Made by a program: the position numbers and the translations under genes. The notes below the pieces were generated by a model that saw only the letters and a program-made list of their open reading frames with translations, did not search any database and was not told where the DNA came from. From Blepharisma japonicum (taxonomy: Eukaryota; Ciliophora; Heterotrichea; Heterotrichida; Blepharismidae), in contig CATKHK010000121.1 of NCBI GenBank assembly GCA_949751835.1, forward strand, positions 45,616-109,615: 64,000 nucleotides of DNA, given 5' to 3'. This document shows, one piece after another, positions 53,454 to 63,915 of this stretch; the stretch's first letter is position 1; the number at the start of each line of letters is the position of its first letter.

Positions 53454-54707
53454 TTAGTTTAATCAAGACTTTTCATCCAAACTAAACTTGTAATAGTTAC
53501 TTTCGTAATTATTGTTTTCAAAATTGTAATCAATGCATCCAATATAGATGCATCCTTTACTATATGCTCATGACGATTGATATGGATAATTACTGATTGC
53601 TGAATTTGTTATTAATTTTCAATCGTACTCATTTCCTACTTTACTTTCGTAGATTGATCCTATATTTTCAATCAAAAACAGCTTCTCTTTTGCACTTGCC
53701 AAAAGCCTTGCTTTTTTAGGCGCAAAGCTATATTGAAAAAATGAAAAAGAATCAATATTGACTGAATATAACAAAATATCTCTACCCAGTCCAGCAATCA
53801 TAATATTTCCATTAACGATTATACTGCTGCAGTTATTATAAGAATACGGAATTGGAGTTAATGGCATTCATCGGTTTAAATCCAGATCAAATCTACGGGA
53901 TAGAGTTAGTTGGCAATTCTCGCGCCATCCTCCAAAGCAATAAATATTTTTGTTAAAATAGATAGCTGAAGATTTTTTGCAAGCTATTCCAGATGGCAGC
54001 TTTCGAACTTTATAATCGCTATCAATTATCAACGCTATTCCAGAAGCTGGAGAGTTACCATAGCAGAATAACTCACTATTTGGAAGCAGGGCAATGCACG
54101 TGTAATTCCCTAATGGTTCTGGAGTTTTTAATGTTTTAAGCTTTTCTTTTTCATTTTCAATATCATATATCAACAATTGAGTTTTTTTAATTTTATTCTC
54201 ATGAAAAAGATAAAGAGATGCAGCTTTATGACAAGTGTCGCTATTTTCTTGATAACCCGATGATGTATTTAAAGCCAAGTCTTGGCTTTGATATAGCAAA
54301 TGAATTTGCTTTGTTTCTGGGCTATTTGGCCTATCTTTCTCCTCAAAAATTGGTTTGCCCATTCCAATCTGGTTAGAATTAAGAGTTGAATCTGGAGAGC
54401 AAAGATTTGATACTGTTGGATCATAAACTAGCTTTTTTCTTTTTAGTTTATTTTTTGAATGACGTTGGGGAGTCAAAGTTCTCTTTTTTACATTTTTGCT
54501 CTTTTCCATTTCAAGATTTCCTTTAATTGTGTCTTTGGCTTCCTTATCAAGGTCTAATAAAATAGATTCAAAGATGTGGGTTCTATTCATCAATTTAAGA
54601 TGTCTTCCAAAGTGAAAACTGCATGAATATATTACAGGATCTGAGCATTTGCATGCATAATCGACCTCAAGTTCACAACTTTGTTTAAAGCATCTCTTCA
54701 TAGTCAT
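53454..54707 (-). CDS. Zinc-finger/Kelch-like protein, family member 1 (intact)
   Basis: Protein of 417 aa with TGA as Trp (at least four TGA codons, including 53865-53867). The N-terminal metal-binding module is C-FKQS-C...Y-A-C-K-C...SC-SFH...H, B-box-like. A basic linker (KKRTLTPQRHSKNKLKRKKL) follows. The C-terminal half has repeated beta-propeller strands: IALLPNSELFCYGN, AIYFNKNIYCFGGW, LTLSRRFDLDLNRW, SSIIVNGNIMIAGLG. The FDL-x-x-N-x-W turns and YCFGG strands are Kelch-like. It lacks the long central coiled coil of member 4. Function unknown. Confidence 0.75.
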
Positions 54708-54889
54708 ATATTATATATTTACTTAGCGAATTATATAGTGTTTATTCAAATGCTCATATTTTATAACCTTGCTAATACTCTCCTAATATATTTTTGCAAA
54801 ATAATTTATTGGCAAATGTTTAAACTTTCAAGCTAAAGAAATAAAGAGTTATAAATTATTTTAAGCAATCATTTGGATAAAAATAATAT

Positions 54890-55920
54890 TTAAAGCTTGC
54901 TGATTAATTTTTCATTCAAGTCAAACTTGTAGTAATGAACAAACAAAAAGATTGTGCAGCCAATGTATATTCTTCCTTTATTATATGAGCAATTCACTTG
55001 ATCATGATAACTGATTGCTGAGTCCCCTATTCATCTCCAACTTGTGTAGCTTCCAATTTCACTTTCATAGATTGATCCATCACATTCAATCAAATACGAT
55101 TTCTCTGCATTTGCCAGGATTTTCGCTTTCGCCGCTGCAAACTCATAAGGAATAGTCGAGAAAGAGTCAATATCAATTGAGTACAATAAAAGATTTCTAT
55201 TATAAAATCCAGAAATCAAAATATTTCCATCAAATATTATACTATTGCAAAGACAATCAGCTTTTGGCATTGGAGTTAATTGAATTCATCGATTTCGATC
55301 CAAATCAAATCTACTAGATAGAGTTAACTCTCTATTATTTATACCTCCAAAGCAATAGACACTGGTTTTAAAATGAATACATGATGAGCCATCACAAGGA
55401 GTTCCAGATGGTAGCACTTCCACCTCACCATTCAAATCAATTAGCACTGTAATTCCAGAAGCTGGATTATTACCAAAACAAAATAGCTTGCCATTTGGAA
55501 GTTGAGTTATGCAAGTGCATCTGTCTAGTGGTTCTGGAGTCTGCAAGACTTTGACTTCTTTGGTTTCAGTTTCGGTATTATAAGTAATTAAATTTGTCTT
55601 GCTGTCACTATCTCTTAGAAGATTATAAAGAGTCTTTTGCTGATAAACATTAAGATAATCTTGGTAAGCTTGAACTACTGGTAAATCATAAGGACTTGAA
55701 TTGGTCTGATATGCTGAACAAGATGCTCTGAAATCCATTTCTAATTCTGGATTATTTGGTCTACTCAAAATCTCAGCTATTTATATCTTAAGGTACCTAT
55801 AATGTTAAAATAGTTTTTTTATTCCCTGACTTACTGAGATCACTATAAATTGTGTTTATTTGAAAATTAAGCAAGTTTTTCTTATTTGCTTTTCTATCTT
55901 GATAGATCATTTATTCACCT
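54890..55920 (-). pseudogene. Kelch-like family member 2 (5'-degenerate pseudogene)
   Basis: From 55768 to the stop at 54890 the propeller half is open with TGA as Trp and very similar to member 4 (SRPNNPELEMDFRASCSAYQ, CITQLPNGKLFCFGNNPASGI, YCFGGINNRELTLSSRFDLDRNRW). Upstream, DNA similarity to the member 4 coiled-coil region continues to about 55920 but is interrupted. One base is missing where member 4 has KTAE, producing TAG, and further indels follow. The N-terminal zinc module is absent. Probably a decayed copy, though a short protein could still start at the Met at 55768. Confidence 0.7.
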
Positions 55921-55992
55921 AATCGAGCAAAATTCAAAATGGGCATTAGCAATTTAAGTATCAAAGCATGACAATGATGGTGCTATAAACCA

Positions 55993-56946
55993 CTAAATAT
56001 TCGCAGAGGAGTTTTGATAAATATCTCAGCAGATTCTTCTAAAGCTTTGCTCTAATTCTGGATCATTTGGCTTATTTAAAATTTTCGATCTCTTGTCTAT
56101 TAATTCTTCAAGGGTTTTTTGAAAGTTTTCTGCTTCATTATTTTTGTTGGTATTTTCAGTAATCTTAGATATTCGATTATTAAGCTGATCCATTTGATTT
56201 TTTGTTTCTTCTTACCAGTTTTTCAGATTTACTTGGTTTATTTTATTCTCATTTATCAGATCAAAAATTGCATCATTGATGTTTGCTAACACATCACTTG
56301 TGGGATAATCGATCCGTTCATGCTCTTCCTTAACCGATTTAATAATTTTATCATGCTCATCAAGAGTTCTTACTATATTGGACAGTCTGTTTTCTAAATA
56401 AGATTGAAATTTATCTTTAATGAAGCACCCAATCATTTTCTCGACTTGTTCACTAAACCCAAAAAATAGCTTTGGACTGTTGAGCCATCCTTGATTAGCT
56501 GGGTATAATAGTTTTAATTTTTCAACAGCTTCATCAGGTTGTAAACTCAGTAAACCTAGGATAGGGTCCTGCTCTGACTTTGATAATTTTTGAGTTTGAG
56601 ATATCTTTGTAAAATAATTACTTATCTCATCTGATCTCGAATCCATATGTTTTAAGACTCCTCTAATGTCAATTTCTGATTCAATTAAGCGTTGGCTAAA
56701 GGCTGCTAGGATATTTTCCTTCAGCTCGATTATTTTTGACTGCTCTTCTGTAAAAAATCTAAGAATCGCTTCTTTAGTCCCTCTGCATGGTTCTACAAAA
56801 ATGTTTTCGATTAATTTATCCTTATGAGATAGCTTCATATGCTTTCCGAAATGTCTTTCGCAAGATAGAATTTCAGGAGAAGCGCATTGGCATCTATATT
56901 CAACCTTATTCCCGCACCCTGGCTCAAAACACTTCATAAGCTCCAT
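55993..56946 (-). pseudogene. Kelch-like family member 3 (truncated, in-frame TAA)
   Basis: Starts MELMKCFEPGCGNKVEYRCQCASPE, an intact zinc module, followed by the family's central coiled coil. At 56212-56214 a TAA directly follows a Trp codon (NLKNW*). Beyond it the same frame stays open for 72 codons with clear family sequence (NKPNDPELEQSFRRIC, then YQNSSA) before a TAG at 55993. The propeller half is missing. So this is a copy truncated at its 3' end that has also acquired a nonsense codon; a 244-aa product might still be made. Confidence 0.7.
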
Positions 56947-57083
56947 ATAATTATTATAATGCTGTCTTATTACAAACAAATTTTAGTTATTTGTTTCAAT
57001 ATAATAAACTTAGCTCAAATTAATTCCTTTTTAAGATTCATAAGTATTTTTGGCTTGATTATTAGCACTCTAAGGCTAATTTC

Positions 57084-57293
57084 TTGCACTTTTGGGATAT
57101 CTTGCTAGAGCCATATTTTATCAATAACATTCATTTTCTTTCTTATTATCAAGGCTCAATTTATTATCTTAAAAATCCAGCAATATATCAATTTGATTTA
57201 GAAAAATGGAAGCTAAAAAAAATAGGAGAATTCAGAAACAATAATTTGGGCGAAAAAGCAAGAGAAGCATATAGTTTATTATTTGATATATAA
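57084..57293 (+). pseudogene. Short Kelch-strand-like fragment
   Basis: Open frame of 69 aa whose middle part (SIYYLKNPAIYQFDLEKWKLKKIGEF) resembles a single propeller blade of the neighbouring family (Y-x-FDLE-x-W). Too short to be a domain on its own and on the strand opposite to members 1-3; likely a gene fragment. Confidence 0.3.
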
Positions 57294-57440
57294 CTTATAT
57301 GCTTTATAATGCAAATCACTGTGAAGAGCATAAACTAATTTTTCTTAGAAGTATTCTGGTGAAGGTCATTAAGGTGTTCTAAAAATCTTAGGATATAAAC
57401 ATTTGTGTATATTCTGGAGCACAAGGACTCCCAGATTTTG

Positions 57441-57902
57441 CTAATGCTGGAAATTGCTAAAATCAAGCACAAAATTAAGACTGTCAGTTAGACTGCCTCC
57501 TGGGGTGGGTGCTGAAGTTGCTGCTGCCAAGTTGTACGAAGTTATAACAAAAGATCCTCCATATGGAGCTACAATTGAAGCAAAAATCCCATTCAAAGGG
57601 AACGGATTTGCACCAAATCCTTTGGAGGCCTGGCTAAGCAGCTCCTTAAAAAAATTGTAGGAATCTTGATAGCATGATTTCATTAAGGCTGCATAATAGA
57701 TGATATTATCAGTCCCCATCATTTCTCTAATAGAATGCATCGCCAACATCGGAGCACAAATATCAACTGCTCTAATCCCAGTAAGTGAAGCCACAATTGT
57801 CCCAATGGTCGTTCCGTAAGGAGACTCATTTCTCACTATAAACCCCTGCGTTTTAATTCCATTGCTTTCCGCATGGACTTTCAATAAGCTTGCTCCCAAC
57901 AT
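57441..57902 (-). pseudogene. M18 aspartyl aminopeptidase, C-terminal fragment
   Basis: Frame of 153 aa. Residues ~10-95 match the C-terminal metal-binding end of aspartyl aminopeptidase (DNPEP/M18): GFIVRNESPYGTTIGTIVAS, then GIRAVDICAPMLAMHSIREM (family VRNDxPCGSTIGPIxA...LDxGxPxLAMHSIRE, with the conserved catalytic-region His). The N-terminal ~350 residues of a normal M18 enzyme are missing, with no homologous DNA seen upstream. The last ~55 residues (after FFKELL) are not family-like. A partial, presumably non-functional copy in the subtelomere. Confidence 0.7.
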
Positions 57903-59534
57903 AATAGATTCAAACCTTTAATTGGATTTTTTTTTAGTATCCTTTCTTATGATTCTTTTTAAGATTTTATGAACAGCCAAGGTAAATTATCTATACTGTC
58001 ATTTATAGTGTGATCATATTCAATCTCTTCAAAATACAATAATTTTTCTTTTATAATTTCTATTTTACTTTTTACTGATTTAATTTTCCACGTTCTTCTA
58101 ACAATTCATTGCTTAAATCTTCAATAATTTTTTTTAAAGAAAGTTTTCTTCTGAACTGAGATTGAAATGATTCATATTTTTAGTCAAGTCCTCTGAGTTA
58201 GGAATGCATGCTTTATACATTTTGAATATTTTTAAATTGTATTGCAAGGTTTTGACTTTCAGGTGATTCTTCTGATAGTTTATTGTTTAATCATTAAATT
58301 CTTTTCTTAATCTCTCATTTTCTAATGCTTTTGCTTCAAATTTACTTGTTTGATCTTTATTTTTTTATTTTATAGATTGATTTTCAGTTAAGAGACTAAT
58401 ACTTTTCTCTTTAGCCTGCTCAACATCAGTTTTTAATACTTTTAAATTATCCTTCAGATTAGAATTTTCCTGAGCTATTGGCTATTTACTTTTTCAAGTA
58501 CTTTAATTTTTTGATTTAAAGGAAAACTCAGTCGCAGCACACAGTTTTGTATTGTGGAATATATTTATCTGCTCTATAAGCGGCATTTTATTATTTTCAG
58601 AAGAGGATGAAATAAAAATTAAGTGTGCAGGCAGTTGAAAAATAGATTTTAACACCATTCATCACCTAATGAGATGAAAAATCTGAAAGAACCTCTATCT
58701 GATAATCGTAGAAATTCACTTATGACTTTCTATAACCCTCAAACCCTTTTTATATCATCCAGACTTATAGATAGAGTTTGCAGTGAGAGCAATTTCCATT
58801 TTAAAACAGCCCCAATTGTAAGCCTATTCATCTAAATTTTCTTGGAGCACCTTGTCAAAATTGTCGCCATCATGTTGGGAGAATCAATATTATAGAGATC
58901 TGATGTACAGAGTAAGAGTAATAATCTTGGAGAATTAATTTGGAGGCGGCGGAAAGACTGGTTCCTCTAGGCGTCTGACATACCCATATAAACTTACTGT
59001 GTTCAAAGGAGAGTTATAAAGGCCTAAACTTCTATTATTGGGATTAACTCAGAGTGGTCGTTTATTTGCTGAATGAAATTTACAAACATCTAAAGTGGTC
59101 TAAATAAGCAACTGCAACCAAGCCTATACTTTCTAGCGGATGCTAAACGATCATGATTTATGATAAAGTGTAAAGTGTAAATATGAGGATGGCAGTATAT
59201 AAATTATTTGAGCAGATATATGGCTATGTCTAGTTAAGGAAAGAAAAATTTGATGCAGATTTTTTACTATGAAAATCTATAAAGCAAATCATAAGGCAGC
59301 GCCAATATAAGAATTTTGATAGCCTAAAATTTTCCAAAGGGATGCTTGCCATTATTAATCCTTGGAGTACTCATTTTATGCTGATGCAAGTTCAAGCCCT
59401 AATCAGTTATTCATAAATTCTTATCATCAGAATGCAATTATTTATTGAATATTTCTGTGTTTAGGATTGTCTAAAAAATGAGATTAATGACATTTTTTCA
59501 TATAAATTAGCTATTTTAATAATAATAATTTTAG
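57903..59534. other. Degenerate subtelomeric stretch
   Basis: About 1.6 kb. On the minus strand, 58000-58560 gives charged coiled-coil-like pieces in several frames with many stops, like a decayed coiled-coil gene. Around 58940-58985 a GC-richer patch (containing GGAGGCGGCGG) stands out but matches nothing I recognise. No intact gene. Confidence 0.4.
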
Positions 59535-61286
59535 ATGAATCAAAAGAAGTGCTTCGAGCCAGGCTGCAAAAATGAAGCTGAGTATGCATGCAAATGTAAC
59601 TCTCCTGAATCTTTCTTCTGTGAGCTGCATATCCAATGGCATATTAAAAATAAAATTGCTGGCAGGGATCATTCATTTGACTATATTTTTGCAGGGCCTA
59701 ATGAAGAGACAAAACAAGCTGTTCTTAGATTTCTTATAAAAGAAAATTCAAAGTATAGGAAGCTAAAGAAGTTAATTATAGATTCCTATAATCAGCGCCT
59801 AGCTAATTTAGAAATCGATGTAAGACAATACACTAGAAATTTAGATACTTTTTCAGCTAATGTAGGAAATTTGGTTTTAGAAATTTGCAAAGCTAAAAAT
59901 TCTTTAAAGCCAAACCAAGACTCAATTTCAGAGTTATTGACTTTACAGCCTGGAGAAGCTGTAAACAAAGTAAAATCGATAATCTCAGCCGAAAAGCATT
60001 GGTATAATAGTGCAAAGTTGTTTCATATATACAGTAAAGACTTAGAAAGTTTAATTGTACCTTTCATTAATATGAGATTTCAAGCATTTCTTAATACTAT
60101 ACTCTCCAATAAAGAAAGCAGTATTGAAGCAAATAATAAAACTATAAATTTGGCTAGGATTAAAGTAGCAAACATTAAGGATTCGATTTCTTTAAAAGCA
60201 AATGAGAACAGTGAGACTTTAACAGTGCTTCAAAATTTAATAAGATTAAAAACAGAGAATGAAAGTGAGGCAGAGCTGCTTAATTCTAAAATAAACTCCA
60301 TTACTAGTGATATCAACAGTAAACTCGCAAAAATAGAAAGTCAATTAAATCTTATGAATATTAATACCTTAAGATATAAAACAGCTGAGTTCTTGAGTAG
60401 ACCAAACAATCGAGAATTAGATATGGATTTCAGAGCAACTTGCTCAGCGTACCAGAACAATTCTATCATTTATGATCCACTGTTAGAGCAAACTTACCAA
60501 GATTATTTTAATGCTTATCAACAAAAAGCATCTCTTTATAATCTTAGAATGAATAACGACAGAACTGAATTAATTATTTATAACACTGAAACTGAAACCA
60601 AAGAAGTCAAAATCTTGCAGACTCCAAAACCACTACACTTAGGCACTCGCATAACTCAACTTCCAAATGGTAAGCTATTCTGCTTTGGTAAGTGAGATCC
60701 AGTTTCTGGAATTGCATTACTACTTGATGTGAATGGTAGAGTCGAAATGCTGCCATCTGGAACTCCTTGCCGTTTCTCATCATGTATCTATTTCAACAAC
60801 AGCGTCTATTGCTTTGGAGGATCCGATGGGAATTATTTAACTCTATCTAGTAGATTTGATTTGGATCAAAACCGATGAATTCAATTAACTCAATTGCCAA
60901 AAGCTGATTTTTATTGCAATAGTATAATATTTAATGGAAATATTTTGATTTCTGGATATAAAAATAGAAATCTTTGGCTATACTCATTTGATATTGACTC
61001 TTTCTCAACAATTCCTTATGAGTTTGCAGAAGATAAAGGAAAGATCCTGATAAATGCAGAGAGACTGTATTTGATTGAATGCAATTATGGATCAATCTAT
61101 GAAAGCGAAATTGGAAGTGACACGAAGTGGAAAAGAATAGCAGACTCAAAAATCAAATATTTTTGTCATCAAATGTATTGTTCATATAACAAAGGAGTAA
61201 TATACATTGGGATGATAAATAATATCGCAATTATAAAGTACTTCAAGTTTGAATTGAATGAAAAGAGACTGATTGAATTAAAGTAA
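59535..61286 (+). CDS. Zinc-finger/coiled-coil/Kelch-like protein, family member 4 (intact)
   Basis: Protein of 583 aa with TGA as Trp. Residues 5-40 form the zinc module (C-FEPG-C, Y-A-C-K-C, FFC-ELH, WH). Residues ~45-290 form a long coiled coil. Residues ~310-583 form the propeller: ITQLPNGKLFCFGKW, IYFNNSVYCFGGS, LTLSSRFDLDQNRWIQLTQLP, SIIFNGNILISGY, IYESEIGSDTKW, and a last strand YNKGVIYIGM. It is the only complete long-form copy here and lies on the opposite strand to the other members. Likely a cytosolic or cytoskeletal scaffold; the role is unknown. Confidence 0.8.
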
Positions 61287-61849
61287 TTATAATATGGTTA
61301 GCTAAAAGTAATTTTTAATGCTTTTGAAATAGTTCACTCATCCTTTTAATTAAGGACAGGGAATAAATTGGAATAACTTTCTGATAATTCTGCATATCAC
61401 CTATTTCTGACCATAAATCTGCATTTTGTTCTGATAACTAGCTCTTTAAGTTATGAATTTTCTCTTGCAATAAATATTTTATTACTAAAGATACTTTAGA
61501 TAAGTTTATTTTCAAGTGTTCCAATGTTTGGTATTAGAATACTTATTTTTTTGTTGCAGTTTTTTAATTTTTCTTTTATAATTATTTCATTAATAACAAT
61601 CTTTTTTTTTCAGCCAAAGTAGTTATTTGTTTTTAATCTTTTATTTCTTTATTGAAAGTATCATTATTGTTGTTTCTCAGACCTAAATTTTCATTTTCCA
61701 AATCAGATTTGCGAAAACAGTAAGAAGCTTATAGGATACTTTTACGATTCTCCGAGGCCTATAATAAGTATATAAAATTTACCAACTATAATATCGCTCC
61801 TGAGAAAGAGCAAGAATTTCCAACTCATATTATTCAGCCAGATAGGATT
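61287..61849. other. Degenerate subtelomeric stretch
   Basis: AT-rich, with coiled-coil-like pieces in the minus strand and no intact ORF; it leads into the first USP-like fragment. Confidence 0.35.
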
Positions 61850-62210
61850 AGATCTCCTAAATGTGGACTTCCTAATCTTGGTAATACCTACTATTTAAAT
61901 GCCCTTCTACAAGATTATCAAGTACTCCAGAATTTGGCCCAAAATTGCCTTTAAATTCAAAAATATGTGCTTCATTATCAAAAATTATATCATAAGTTCA
62001 ATAGAATAGTTAAATTTTAATTTCAACTGAAATAAAAAAGACTGAGCAAAATTTATTTCAAGAATTCTACATGCTATTAAATACCTTGTTTAATGAGTAC
62101 TCAGAAAATGACCCAAAAGTGCTTTATTTATCATTAAATAGGCCTTTATCAGATTCAAGCGATTTCTCTATAACTCTATACAAGTAACTTCTATTTAAAA
62201 TATGCCAAAG
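61850..62210 (+). pseudogene. Ubiquitin-specific protease fragment, copy 1 (Cys box mutated)
   Basis: Around 61860-61920 the + strand encodes GLPNLGNTYYLNALLQ, an almost perfect USP Cys box (GLxNLGNTCYxNxxLQ) except that the catalytic Cys codon TGC has become TAC (Tyr) at 61889-61891. Downstream the frame is quickly lost through stops and frameshifts. It is a decayed copy of the element at 62570-63560. Confidence 0.65.
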
Positions 62211-62569
62211 TTTTCAAATTTGGACGCCATTTTAATGTATACCTGAAATAAGCCAAAAAGCTATTAGAGATGAAAGTAAATTAAATGATGAAATTATTGA
62301 AGAAGTTAAAAAAGATGTAAAAATCAAGAATCACAATCAAAAACTGAAAATGAAGATGAAGATTAAGAAGTCCAAAAACTCAAGCTATCAATTAAAAATT
62401 TACAACAAAATGCTAAAAGGCTCCAAGATAAGAATTAGGAATCACAAAAAACAATAAATTCTCTAAATAGTGAAATTTATGTGCTTAAAGAACAAAGAGA
62501 TGACTCATAAAATCAAATAAAATTCAAGCACGAATAGAAAATCGCAAACGTGGAAAAGAAAAGAAAGAA
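62211..62569 (+). pseudogene. Decayed coiled-coil segment between USP-like copies
   Basis: A Lys/Glu-rich coiled-coil-like frame (AIRDESKLNDEIIEEVKKD and similar) is broken by stops. It resembles the coiled-coil leader that precedes the Cys box in the next copy (starting MCDTIQLLHNQRQQ), so it is probably the 5' part of that gene family in a degraded state. Confidence 0.4.
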
Positions 62570-63560
62570 ATGTGTGACACTATTCAGCTTCTCCATAATC
62601 AAAGGCAACAAATGAGAATAAGCCATAATTTTCAACTAGACCAATTGGAAAAATTAAATCATGATCTAGTTGATAAGAATAACTCATTAAAAGAAAAATT
62701 CAAGAAACTTAAAGAAAATATAGTAGTTGAGCTACCTCCCATTCATAAGCATAGCCTTCCTAATTTAAGAAATACCTGCTATTTGAATTCGCTCTTACAA
62801 ATATTTTTGAGTACTCCTGGCTTTGAATCTGCATTTCAAAGCTTAAACTGATCTTTTTCCAAGTCCCTTAAAGATCTTTCGCTCAATATGAAAAGGAATA
62901 ATACCCCCTCGGAATTTTGGAGACTTGACAAAGTTATTTATATCAAATTTGGTTACAGATTATTCATTTGTAAAATTTATTTAGCTTCAAAATTACGCTC
63001 GAAAAGACCCTAAAAAGTTTTGAATATGATTTTAAGCAAATTAAAAGAAGAAAAAAGCTTTTGATATTTTTTCAATCGCCTTTGTGCAAAATCTAACGTG
63101 TATGAGAAATCACAAATTTAAAGTTTCAATCATCAATTCATTTTTATTAATCCTCCACAATATAAAGAATATCCAGAGAATTTTGTCTTTAGCAATATTG
63201 CAGTTCATGCAAAAAGAAGTTGATATTGCAGTTTTGATTTTTCGACCAATTATTCGCAACATCTTATCTTTTATTTTCACCTTCTCCACGATGTTCTAAG
63301 AGATCATATTAATTTTAGTCAAAACATTGCATACGAATTATATGGAACTATATGCTATTATCAAGAAGAAAGCTCTCATTATACTGCATTTACCAAAGAT
63401 GAAATCGATTGAAATGAGTATAATGATGAGCATGTTGAAATTAAAGGATAAACCCTTTATTAGTAATTTTAGCATTTTATTCAAAAGTATCTCCATCAAT
63501 TTCCTGGCACGAAGGCTGCCACCATTCCTGCAACTTCGGAAAAAATGATACAAGTTTTAA
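62570..63560 (+). pseudogene. Ubiquitin-specific protease, copy 2 (frameshifted)
   Basis: Begins with a coiled-coil leader, then HSLPNLRNTCYLNSLLQIFLST, a USP Cys box with the catalytic Cys intact (62777-62779). The frame is lost beyond ~63010. Near 63310-63450 another frame encodes AYELYGTICYYQEESSHYTAF followed by DEIDWNEYNDEHVEI, i.e. the USP His box (HYTA..., W-x-x-YND-x-x-V), with Trp as TGA. A further shift precedes the final VILAFYS strand. The spacing between boxes is short for a USP. The pieces show a once-complete deubiquitinase now broken by frameshifts and stops. Confidence 0.7.
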
Positions 63561-63589
63561 ACATTATTTTCATAATATTGCTTAATAAG

Positions 63590-63915
63590 TTAATGTGCAT
63601 AAATTTGCGTATACATCCTAGCTAATCTTTCATATGCCACTTTATCAGCGATCCTGACTGCAGTCGCATCATTAAGGTATCCATCCTCAGTGCTAGGCTC
63701 ACTTTTCAGTATGCAAATATTGTGAATAATCGATTTCACTTTTGTTGCACTATTCCACTTGTAATTAAGCAGTATTGTACAAGCTTTGCCTTCCGAGTCC
63801 ACGTTTGGGTGGAAAATCATCGTTTTGAAATAAAATTATTAGAGAACTTTGAGGGGAATCTTAAGGGAAAAGAATACTTTGATATTACTAATATTGACCT
63901 ATTTTTTATTGATTC
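63590..63915 (-). pseudogene. Ubiquitin-conjugating enzyme (E2) C-terminal fragment, truncated by telomere
   Basis: Residues of the open part (63590-63820) read MIFHPNVDSEGKACTILL, then YKWNSATKVKSIIHNI, then ILKSEPSTEDGYLND and ARMYTQIYA. This is the E2 core from the HPN motif through the catalytic Cys (in KACTIL), the L..W region and the PNPEDPL-like segment to the C-terminal helix. Upstream, 63821-63915 keeps traces of the preceding P-x-x-P-K-V region but with stops, and the gene's 5' end is replaced by telomeric repeats. Hence a fragment left by chromosome-end formation or decay. Confidence 0.65.

Noticed and set aside
58855-58960. GC-richer patch near 58950 as an rRNA or snRNA piece
   Set aside because: It matches no rRNA or snRNA motif I know, is short and lies in decayed sequence.
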